A DNA stretch of 64,000 nucleotides from the NCBI RefSeq assembly GCF_000485795.1, contig NZ_AXZL01000070.1:120014-184013 (forward strand), read 5' to 3'. Numbering within the stretch: position 1 is the first letter of the stretch; every line of letters begins with the position of its first letter. Source of the stretch: Shewanella decolorationis S12 (GTDB lineage Bacteria > Pseudomonadota > Gammaproteobacteria > Enterobacterales > Shewanellaceae). The translations under genes were made by a program, and so were the position numbers. The notes under the pieces are model-generated. The model made no database searches, had not been told where the DNA came from, and saw only the letters and a list, made by a program, of their open reading frames with translations. Shown here one piece after another: positions 26,746-34,416 of this stretch.

Positions 26746-26751
26746 TATAAT
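26746..26751 (+). promoter_or_regulatory. rimO -10 element
   Basis: A consensus TATAAT lies 46 bases before the ATG at 26798; the -35 region (near 26724) is weak. Its position downstream of the frame's first ATG (26591) argues that the longer start is wrong. Confidence 0.5.
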
Positions 26752-26797
26752 CCGCGCTCTTTTTACGGCGCTCTTTTATCAGCATCAGCGAGACACC

Positions 26798-28240
26798 ATG
26801 ACAGTTGAAACTTTTAATCCTAAGCAAACAACCACGCTTGAGACCCCAGCCAAGACATTAGAAGCAGCGAGTGCTGACTTAGCTAATGCCGAAAGTGCTA
26901 CCGGGAATCGCATCGGTTTCGTGTCTTTGGGTTGCCCAAAAAACCTAGTGGACTCAGAGCGCATTCTGACCCAATTACGCATCGACGGCTATGAAGTCAC
27001 CAACAGCTACGACAATGCCGATCTGGTTATCGTCAACACCTGTGGTTTTATCGATGCGGCGGTTGAAGAATCCTTAGATGCGGTGCGCGAAGCCTTAGAA
27101 GAAAACGGCAAAGTGATCGTGACCGGCTGTTTAGGCGCCAAGGAAAACCAAATCCGTGAAGTGCACCCTGACGTGCTCGAAATCACGGGCCCACACAGTT
27201 ACGAAGCCGTGTTAAAGCATGTACACAAGTACGTGCCAAAACCAGCGCACAACCCATTTACCTCGTTAATCCCGCAAACTGGGGTTAAGTTAACGCCTAA
27301 GCATTATGCTTATTTAAAAATTTCAGAAGGTTGTGATAACCGTTGTACCTTCTGCATCATCCCAGCACTGCGTGGCGATTTAGACAGCCGCCCTGCGGGT
27401 AGTGTATTAGATGAAGCCAAGCGTTTGGTTGAATCGGGCGTGCAAGAGATTTTAGTCGTCAGCCAAGACACCTCTGCCTACGGCAAAGACAAGGGCGGCC
27501 GCACCGACTTCTGGAACGGTATGCCAGTGAAGCAAGACATCACTAGCCTTGCTCGCCAACTGGGCAAGATGGGCGCTTGGGTACGTTTACACTACATCTA
27601 CCCATACCCATGGGTTGACGATCTGATCCCCTTGATGGCCGAAGGTTTAATCCTGCCATACCTAGACATTCCAATGCAGCACGCCAGCCCTCGCATCCTG
27701 AAAATGATGAAGCGTCCAGGCCGTGTTGACCGTCAGTTAGAAGCGATTCAACGCTGGCGTGAAATCTGCCCAGACTTGGTTATCCGCTCAACCTTTATCG
27801 TGGGCTTCCCTGGCGAAACCGAAGAAGACTTCGAAATGCTGCTCGACTTCCTGCGTGAAGCGCGCCTCGACCGCGTCGGCTGCTTCAAGTACTCAGAAGT
27901 GGAAGGCGCTGTAGCCAACACAATCGCTGAACTTATCAGCGAAGACGTTAAGGAAGACAGATACCACAGATTTATGGAAGTCCAAGCCGAGATCAGCGCC
28001 GAGCGTTTAGCTCGTTTCGTTGGCCGTACTATGGATATTCTGATCGATGACGTAGACGAAGAAGGCGCCATTGGTCGCAGCTTCGCCGATGCTCCAGAAA
28101 TCGACGGCATGGTATTTATCAACGGTGAAACCGAACTCGAACCCGGCATGTTAGTCCGCGCTGTGATCACTCACTCGGACGAGCACGATCTGTGGGCCGA
28201 GTTAGTCGACGCCGACGCTGAAGATGATATCGAGGCCTAA
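26798..28240 (+). CDS. rimO: ribosomal protein S12 methylthiotransferase RimO
   Basis: 480 residues from the ATG at 26798; the frame opens at 26591 but that start lies ahead of the promoter. RimO is a radical-SAM enzyme that adds a methylthio group to the conserved Asp of ribosomal protein S12. The N-terminal MTTase domain starts [17 protein letters not shown] and [17 protein letters not shown], with three Cys for one [4Fe-4S] cluster. The radical-SAM motif is [13 protein letters not shown]-terminal TRAM domain follows (residues ~390-470). The ~30 residues before the core are acidic and variable. A strong terminator follows. Confidence 0.95.
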   Translation: MTVETFNPKQTTTLETPAKTLEAASADLANAESATGNRIGFVSLGCPKNLVDSERILTQLRIDGYEVTNSYDNADLVIVNTCGFIDAAVEESLDAVREALEENGKVIVTGCLGAKENQIREVHPDVLEITGPHSYEAVLKHVHKYVPKPAHNPFTSLIPQTGVKLTPKHYAYLKISEGCDNRCTFCIIPALRGDLDSRPAGSVLDEAKRLVESGVQEILVVSQDTSAYGKDKGGRTDFWNGMPVKQDITSLARQLGKMGAWVRLHYIYPYPWVDDLIPLMAEGLILPYLDIPMQHASPRILKMMKRPGRVDRQLEAIQRWREICPDLVIRSTFIVGFPGETEEDFEMLLDFLREARLDRVGCFKYSEVEGAVANTIAELISEDVKEDRYHRFMEVQAEISAERLARFVGRTMDILIDDVDEEGAIGRSFADAPEIDGMVFINGETELEPGMLVRAVITHSDEHDLWAELVDADAEDDIEA

Positions 28241-28310
28241 GCACTCGACTTAAGCGTGCTACTTAAGCGCTTGCCCTCGGCATTCGATTCGCCGGATTAA
28301 AAGCATAAAT

Positions 28311-28356
28311 AGCGAGCCCCTGATATTAATACTAATAGTCAAGGGCTCGCTTTTTT
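28311..28356 (+). terminator. rimO terminator
   Basis: AGCGAGCCC (28311-28319) pairs with GGGCTCGCT (28343-28351), followed by a T6 tract. The loop is 23 bases long. Confidence 0.75.
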
Positions 28357-28538
28357 ATGGGCAATCGTTACCGGCCTACTGATAGGTATTGAAGGATATA
28401 GGCTGTAAATGGCAGAGCTGATAAGAGGAATAAGCTCAGGAGTGGCACGTTAAGAGGTTTACAGCACAAGAATCAAAGAAAAATCGAGCAGAGATAAGGG
28501 ATAAACAAATCAGCGCGAGCAAAGTTAAGGTTTCAACA
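28357..28538. other. gap between rimO terminator and arfA
   Basis: About 180 bases in which I see no gene and no recognisable signal. Confidence 0.4.
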
Positions 28539-28766
28539 CTAAGCACCTATGATACAAGCCCCCATAAAGTCGAAAGGGGTATCGCCCCTGTGCTGATACC
28601 CCTTTCGGTTTGCTGCTTTACGGTTATAAGACCCTTTACCCTTTTTCGGCTTTTCAGTTCGCATCCTAAACAGTGAACTCGTCACCACTGCCTTAAGTGC
28701 GTTGTCGGTAATAGTGCCGCGACCATTTTCATGCTCGAGCACGCTAGTCTCTTTAAGCTTTGCCAT
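28539..28766 (-). CDS. arfA: ArfA alternative ribosome-rescue factor
   Basis: 75 residues. The core GTITDNALKAVVTSSLFRMRTE followed by KPKKGKGSYNRKAANRKG matches ArfA, which recruits RF2 to ribosomes stalled on mRNAs without a stop codon when trans-translation fails. Start ATG with GAGGAG upstream. A 13-bp perfect hairpin lies inside the coding sequence (28571-28607), after the conserved core. In E. coli the arfA message is cut or terminated at such a hairpin, making a non-stop mRNA whose product is destroyed by tmRNA tagging unless tmRNA is limiting. The same control is inferred here. The hydrophobic tail encoded beyond the hairpin (FDFMGACIIGA) would be lost from the active form. Confidence 0.85.
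   Translation of the reverse strand: MAKLKETSVLEHENGRGTITDNALKAVVTSSLFRMRTEKPKKGKGSYNRKAANRKGYQHRGDTPFDFMGACIIGA
28571..28607 (-). terminator. hairpin inside arfA (non-stop mRNA control)
   Basis: CGAAAGGGGTATC pairs with GATACCCCTTTCG around an 11-base loop, within codons ~53-65 of arfA. The stem is perfect and long enough for RNase III cleavage; there is only a weak T-run after it on the minus strand, so cleavage is as likely as termination. Confidence 0.65.
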
Positions 28767-29020
28767 AGGAACTCCTCAGTTAATATTTACAGGCCAAATG
28801 CACCTCACCCGACCTGCGGCGACACTATAGCGCAATATGACAGGATGTACAGAGTTTGTGCAGTAGTGCAAAGAATCTCTCTTTTTATTATCAAAAAGTA
28901 TGATAGATTAATTCAATAAAAATAATACATTAGAACAACAAAGTCTTTTCTTAAAGACTACTTTGGGTCGCCATTAATCGACACGATTACCCTTGGTAAT
29001 CACAGCAGAAGGAGATCATT

Positions 29021-29866
29021 TTGCAGTTTGCAGTTATTTATCGGCCTTTGCTTTGCTTAGTAGTCATGTTACTCAGCCTCTCCCCTAGTCTAGCGCAGGC
29101 TTTTTCAAGCTCTGAGTGCATCATTACCATGGGGTATCGCACCAGTGAGCGTCTTCCCTTTATCGAGCATGACCCAAATAACCAAGGCTTTTACCACGAT
29201 ATCTATCAGGCCGCAGCAGAGAAAATTGGTTGCAAATTGCGGGTAATCCGAGCCCCAAAACTGCGGATTTTACGGGATCTCAAACTCGGAAATATCGATT
29301 TTTATCCAGGTCTGCATTTTACTGAAGAGCGCGCCCAATTTGCCTATTTTATCCCTAATGGTCTGTCGGAGCGCTACATAGGGATAAGTCGAGCTGGTGC
29401 CGCCAATATCAATTCACTGGAGCAACTATCCCAAAGTGGAATGACACTATTAATCGCCCCCGGTAGCTATGATTTTAACGGCTTAGCCGAGACTATGTCG
29501 GTGCGCAAACCACCCGAACTGGATGTGCCTAAGGCGTTAGATTACCTGCTTGCCAGCCAAGGGGATTTTTTTATCTACGATCAGGCCACCATCAGCTACT
29601 ACCTCAAACAGCGGGACATAAGCCAATTTAAGCTGCACCCCAATTGCTGCCAGCAGCCTCAGGCAATGTATCTGGGATTTTCGAAAAAAAGTCGCCATTT
29701 TCGCGGGCAACATAACCCTAACTACCGTGCAGATTTACCCGTGAGCCCAGATAACAGCCCCAACAGACTCGCAGAAGATTCAAAGGCCTATGAGTTTGCC
29801 AGAGCATTGGCTTTAATGGATGCCGAGGGTGAAACCCAGCGGATCTACTTTAATCACTTCGGTTAA
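29021..29866 (+). CDS. periplasmic solute-binding protein, family 3-like
   Basis: 281 residues. TTG start seven bases behind AAGGAGAT. A signal peptide ends near residue 27 (SPSLAQA). The mature part resembles SBP_bac_3 proteins: MGYRTSERLPFIEHD..NQGFYHDIYQAAAEKIGCKLRV, then LKLGNIDFYPGLHFTEERAQFAYF. No ABC permease or ATPase genes lie beside it, so it may be an orphan receptor or sensor. A 7-bp dyad AGTCTTT-tctt-AAAGACT (28942-28959) upstream could be an operator. Ligand unknown. Confidence 0.7.
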   Translation: MQFAVIYRPLLCLVVMLLSLSPSLAQAFSSSECIITMGYRTSERLPFIEHDPNNQGFYHDIYQAAAEKIGCKLRVIRAPKLRILRDLKLGNIDFYPGLHFTEERAQFAYFIPNGLSERYIGISRAGAANINSLEQLSQSGMTLLIAPGSYDFNGLAETMSVRKPPELDVPKALDYLLASQGDFFIYDQATISYYLKQRDISQFKLHPNCCQQPQAMYLGFSKKSRHFRGQHNPNYRADLPVSPDNSPNRLAEDSKAYEFARALALMDAEGETQRIYFNHFG

Positions 29867-30048
29867 TCCAAAAGCGTGTTAAACCGCGCCGCTTGTTACC
29901 CTCACCTTGCTGCTAGCTTATCTTCATCTTGGCGCTAGCAAGCACCTAAAGCCGCTATTTCAGTTTTATCTTTATAAGCTCTGCGACAATATGCCGCACC
30001 TGTCACACTTCGATGATCTTTATAATGCAGCGCAATTTATCCGAGTGA

Positions 30049-32190
30049 ATGGAAGACAATAAGATGGCTGCAAACACTTCAACTATCCCCCACGGCTTTA
30101 AATGCTCTGCAATCGCCAGCGCGCTGACCTTAGCATTAGGCGCTTCGGTTACCTCACAGGCCATGGCCGACGAGACAAATCAGACTCAAATCGAACGTAT
30201 TCAAGTCCATGGCGAGCAGAATATTGGCCGTAACGCCTTAGGCTCGGCCGATGCTTTGCTGAAAGATCAAGGCGTCGATTTCTCCGAAGCGGGCGGCGTT
30301 TCCGCCTTGCCCGTACTCAATGGCATGATGGGCGATCGCATTAAAGTGTTAGTCGATGGCGCAGATATCACCGCCTCCTGTGCTAACCAAATGAACCCAC
30401 CACTATCCTACGTGTCCGCTAACCAAATCAGCTCGGTAGAAGTGGTCGCGGGCGTGTCCCCCGTCAGTGCGGGCGGCGACAATATCGCCGGGGTGATTAA
30501 GGTTAATAGCCTCAATCCAAAGTTTAACGACAGCGACAACCTCAGCTTCGAAAGCGGCGAAATCTCATCGGGATACCGCAGCACCAGCGACGCCTTCTTG
30601 CTCGGCGCTAAAGCTGGGATTGCCAGTAAGGACTTAAGTTTCAGCTATCAAGGTGCCTATGAAGATGCCAATAGCTACCACGATGGTCACGGCGATAAAG
30701 TGCTCGATACTTTATATCGCGCTCAAAACCATGCGTTAACGGCGGCATGGCGCGATGACACACAACAACTGGCGATTAAGCTAACGCACCAGGCTATCCC
30801 GTTCCAAGGTTTCCCAAACCAATACATGGATATGACGGATAACAAGAGTTATGGCGCCCTAGTCCGCTATCTGCGAGATTTAGACAACGATGGTGAATTT
30901 AGCGCCCAGTTAAACTGGCACAGTGTGAAGCATGAAATGGGCTTCTTCACCCCAGAAAAAACCGGCAAGATGCCAATGAATACAGAGGGTAGCGATTACA
31001 GCTACCAACTGCATTGGCGCCTACCCATGGGCGATAACAGCACGTTACTTGTCGGGCAGGAATATTATAACTATCAACTCGATGATACTTGGCCAGCGGT
31101 GCCCGGCACTATGATGGCCCCCAATGACTATATCAATATCAACGACGGTGAACGTCGCCGCGCCGCAGTTTATGGCGAATGGCAGCAAAACCTCACGCCA
31201 CTCTGGTGGTTGTCTGCAGGGGTGCGTTATGAATATGTCACCACTGATACGGGCGAAGTGCAGGCCTACAGCAATATGCCCATGATGGGCATGCCGAATG
31301 TGGATGCCGAGGCAGCAAAAGCCTTTAATGCTATGGATAGAAGCCGAGACGATAACCTTATCGACGCCACTCTGCTGGCACGCTATCAATTGTCGGCCAA
31401 ACAACAATTGGAATTTGGCTTAGCCCGTAAAAACCGCGCGCCAAACCTGTATGAGCGTTACAGCTGGGGTCGTGGCGTAATGGCAACCACTATGATCGGC
31501 TGGTATGGTGACGGCAACGGTTATGTGGGTAATCCCGATCTAAAGCCCGAAACAGCCCATACCCTGAGCGCGGCCTACAAGTTTAATGGCGATGAATGGC
31601 AATTCTCGACCACGGCTTGGTATAGCGCAGTGACCGACTATATTGATGCTGAGGTGATTGGCAGCTTTAACCGTACTGGCCTTGCCAGCGGTAAACGCAA
31701 TATCCTTAAATTCACCAACGAAGATGCCAATTTATATGGCGCTAAGTTTAGTGTGAACTACCTATTAGCCAATACCGACAGCGGTAAATGGCAGATGCAA
31801 GGTAAGCTCGATATCACCCGTGGTGAGCGCGATGAGGGTAACGAGCCGCTTTATCAAATCAAACCGCTACAAACCGAGTTAGCCCTTAGCCATCAACTGG
31901 GTGATTGGGAAAATCGCCTGTCGTGGCAATGGGTAGCGACTAAGGATAAGGTCGATGATCGCCGTTTAGAAAATGAGACCGACAGCTATTCGCTGTTAAA
32001 TCTAAGCAGCAGTATCAAATGGCAAGAGCTGAGTTTGACCTTTGCGATCAACAACCTGTTTGATACTTACTACGAACTACCACTGGGTGGTGTCAACCTT
32101 GCCGAATTTAAGGCCGATAGCACGGGTGGCTTTAGCCAAGTCGCAGGCTCGGGTCGCTCATTTGAATTAGGTGCCAGCTATAAGTTCTAA
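30049..32190 (+). CDS. TonB-dependent outer-membrane receptor, OprC/NosA copper type
   Basis: 713 residues. Signal peptide to about residue 40 (SQAMA). The plug domain runs to ~170 and includes DRIKVLVDGADITASCANQMN and SSVEVVAGVSPVSAGGDN. A 22-strand barrel follows, ending in aromatic Phe (ASYKF). C111xxxM115 in the plug and H295xM297 in the barrel reproduce, with nearly equal spacing (184 versus 180 residues), the CxxxM-HxM copper site I recall for Pseudomonas OprC. Copper import is therefore likely; the older label would be vitamin B12/siderophore receptor. No clear Fur or copper-operator motif was recognised in the 180 bases upstream. A terminator follows. Confidence 0.8.
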   Translation: MEDNKMAANTSTIPHGFKCSAIASALTLALGASVTSQAMADETNQTQIERIQVHGEQNIGRNALGSADALLKDQGVDFSEAGGVSALPVLNGMMGDRIKVLVDGADITASCANQMNPPLSYVSANQISSVEVVAGVSPVSAGGDNIAGVIKVNSLNPKFNDSDNLSFESGEISSGYRSTSDAFLLGAKAGIASKDLSFSYQGAYEDANSYHDGHGDKVLDTLYRAQNHALTAAWRDDTQQLAIKLTHQAIPFQGFPNQYMDMTDNKSYGALVRYLRDLDNDGEFSAQLNWHSVKHEMGFFTPEKTGKMPMNTEGSDYSYQLHWRLPMGDNSTLLVGQEYYNYQLDDTWPAVPGTMMAPNDYININDGERRRAAVYGEWQQNLTPLWWLSAGVRYEYVTTDTGEVQAYSNMPMMGMPNVDAEAAKAFNAMDRSRDDNLIDATLLARYQLSAKQQLEFGLARKNRAPNLYERYSWGRGVMATTMIGWYGDGNGYVGNPDLKPETAHTLSAAYKFNGDEWQFSTTAWYSAVTDYIDAEVIGSFNRTGLASGKRNILKFTNEDANLYGAKFSVNYLLANTDSGKWQMQGKLDITRGERDEGNEPLYQIKPLQTELALSHQLGDWENRLSWQWVATKDKVDDRRLENETDSYSLLNLSSSIKWQELSLTFAINNLFDTYYELPLGGVNLAEFKADSTGGFSQVAGSGRSFELGASYKF

Positions 32191-32244
32191 TGAGCACCGT
32201 CGCTTAAATGTGGCAGCGCTATTTAGCACGGCGCAATTAAAGCA

Positions 32245-32276
32245 AAAAGGGCAAATGCATTAGCATTTGCCCTTTT
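32245..32276. terminator. bidirectional terminator between the TonB receptor gene and pmbA
   Basis: AAAAGGGCAAATGC-atta-GCATTTGCCCTTTT, a 14-bp perfect stem with A and T ends, between convergent genes. Confidence 0.9.
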
Positions 32277-32335
32277 GTTTAAAGCTCACTTGGTGAGAAC
32301 TGAGTCATTAAATGAACCCGACTAAGTTAACTCAA

Positions 32336-33679
32336 TCAGTTACCCGCGACCTTCATCTCAGATAATAAGATCCCGCCGGTGCGGATAGACGAACGTAAAT
32401 CGAAGTCCTTACTGACCGCCTGAATCCCACGAAACATATCCTTCAAGTTGCCCGCGATAGTGATCTCTTCGACGGGGAACTGGATTTCACCATTTTCCAC
32501 ATAAAAACCGGCGGCGCCGCGGGAATAATCCCCCGTCACCATATTCACGCCTTGGCCCATCACCTCAGTGACAATCAAGCCAGTGCCCATGCCTTTGACT
32601 AACTCATCGAAGCTTTGCCCCGTGTGCGCCAGCGTCCAGTTGTAGATGCCGCCCGCATGGCCTGTGTTAGTTAAGCCTAATTTGCGCGCCGAATAGCTGG
32701 TCAGCAGATAGCTTTCTAACATGCCACGGTCGATGATGCGTCTATCTTGCGTCGCCACACCTTCGCTATCGTAGTTGGCGCTGGCAAGCGCGCCCAGCAG
32801 ATGCGGCTGTTCTTCAATGTTGAACCAATCGGGGAAGATTTGGGTGTGAATCGCATCCAACAGGAAGCTGGATTTACGGTACAGGCTGCCACCGCTGATC
32901 GCGCCGACTAAATGGCCGATAAGCCCTGTGGCGATTTCAGGCGAAAGCAGAATAGGTAAACGCGAAGTCGCAATCTTACGCGCACCTAAACGGCTCACTG
33001 TCTTTTGTGCGGTTTTCAAACCTACGGATTCGGGAGATAGCATCTCACTGAATTTACGGGCGATAGTGTAATCGTAATCCCGCTGCATGCTGCCGTCGCT
33101 GTCTTCACCGATCACGCTGCAACTTAGGCTGTAGCGCGAGCTGCAATAACCGTTTAAGAAGCCGTGGCTATTGCCGTAAACCTTGACCGATGTGTGGGCG
33201 TTTGCGCTGGCACCATCGGAGTTATTGATGCGCGAGTCGGCATCAAGCGCCGCGGTTTCGGCGCGAATCGCCAATTGGGCTAATTCGTCGGGGGCAATAT
33301 CTTCAGGATAATAGAGCTTAAGATCGCGGATCTCGGTCGCCATTAGGGCTTTGTCGGCTAAACCGCTAAAGGGGTCGGCCGAGGTATAACGGGCGATATC
33401 GTCCGCCGCTTTCACCGCCAGAGCAATGGCTTCAGGGCTGAGATCGGAGGTTGATGAACTGCCCTTGCAACCATCGCGATAAACCGTAATCCCTAGGGCG
33501 CCATCTTTATTAAATTCAACTGTTTCCACTTCTTTTAAGCGGGTTGAAACCGATAATCCCTGTTGTTTACTGATCGCCACTTCGGCGGCATTTGTCCCTA
33601 ATTTATTGGCATATTCGAGGGCCACGGCAACCGCATCTTTCAGCGCGGTCAATTCACTATCGATTCTGTTCAAAGACAC
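32336..33679 (-). CDS. pmbA: metalloprotease PmbA/TldE
   Basis: 447 residues, the usual length. TldE/PmbA partners TldD in a heterodimeric zinc protease that degrades unfolded peptides and matures microcins or CcdA in E. coli. Typical segments: AAEVAISKQQGLSVSTRLKE near the N-terminus, LSCSVIGEDSDGSMQRDYDY, YLLTSYSARKLGLTNTGHAGG and GDYSRGAAGFYVENGEIQFPV. The metal site is in TldD, not here. tldD lies 11 kb away in the same orientation (44330-45778). Divergent from darP. Confidence 0.94.
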   Translation of the reverse strand: MSLNRIDSELTALKDAVAVALEYANKLGTNAAEVAISKQQGLSVSTRLKEVETVEFNKDGALGITVYRDGCKGSSSTSDLSPEAIALAVKAADDIARYTSADPFSGLADKALMATEIRDLKLYYPEDIAPDELAQLAIRAETAALDADSRINNSDGASANAHTSVKVYGNSHGFLNGYCSSRYSLSCSVIGEDSDGSMQRDYDYTIARKFSEMLSPESVGLKTAQKTVSRLGARKIATSRLPILLSPEIATGLIGHLVGAISGGSLYRKSSFLLDAIHTQIFPDWFNIEEQPHLLGALASANYDSEGVATQDRRIIDRGMLESYLLTSYSARKLGLTNTGHAGGIYNWTLAHTGQSFDELVKGMGTGLIVTEVMGQGVNMVTGDYSRGAAGFYVENGEIQFPVEEITIAGNLKDMFRGIQAVSKDFDLRSSIRTGGILLSEMKVAGN

Positions 33680-33854
33680 AAAGCTACTCTTTCGTTGTCG
33701 GCAATGGCGTTAGCATAACAAACACCCATGCCATTCTCATTATTTATTGCGCGCTTATTTCGTCAATCTCAGCCATGGCGCACGCGCTTTCGTTAGGCGA
33801 TTTTTGGCGGGAGATGTTATTATTAGGCCGTTATTTAACTGAGGTTTTATCTAT

Positions 33855-34388
33855 ATGAAGATTGTTGGTGATTCAGAGCATTTTAAACAACCCTATGACA
33901 GTGACGAAGAGTATGTCAGCAAAACCGAGGACAAGCGTGACTGCGAAGCTGCTCAAAAAGTCGGTATGGAATTGGTGTCGCTCAGTAAGACCCAGCTAGA
34001 TAAAATCGAGCTGGACGAGCACTTATACGACAGCATCCAGCAAGCTCATAAGATTAAGCCGAAGACCGAAGCCTATCGCCGCCATATGCAATATATCGGT
34101 AAGTTGATGCGTAACGTCGATGTGGAGCCGATTAAAGCCGCACTCGCTATCGTACTGAACAAAAACAACAACGAGACCGCTAAGCTACAAATGTTCGAGA
34201 AAATGCGCGAGCGCTTACTGAGCCAAGGCGACAGCGAAATTCAAACCTTAGTGGAACATTATCCACAGTTGGACAGACAGAAGCTGCGTACCTTAGTGCG
34301 CCAAGCCACAAAAGAGTTGGCAAAAGGCCCTGAGTCCAAATCATCAAAAGAGCTGTTTAAATACCTACGCAGCGAAATCCAAGACTAA
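33855..34388 (+). CDS. darP: ribosome-associated protein DarP (YjgA)
   Basis: 177 residues, normal length. A highly charged, helical DUF615 protein that associates with late 50S ribosomal subunit assembly. Conserved features: SKTQLDKIELDEHLYDSIQQA, RRHMQYIGKLMRNVD and a basic C-terminus (ELFKYLRSEIQD). Divergent from pmbA, the same arrangement as in E. coli and many relatives. The next gene starts 28 bases downstream. Confidence 0.92.
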   Translation: MKIVGDSEHFKQPYDSDEEYVSKTEDKRDCEAAQKVGMELVSLSKTQLDKIELDEHLYDSIQQAHKIKPKTEAYRRHMQYIGKLMRNVDVEPIKAALAIVLNKNNNETAKLQMFEKMRERLLSQGDSEIQTLVEHYPQLDRQKLRTLVRQATKELAKGPESKSSKELFKYLRSEIQD

Positions 34389-34416
34389 CAATTCAGCCCA
34401 ACAAGGATGTTTGCTT

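Noticed and set aside
26591..26797. Upstream extension of rimO
   Set aside because: The extension lies ahead of a consensus -10 box, resembles nothing in RimO, and the ATG at 26798 gives the normal length.
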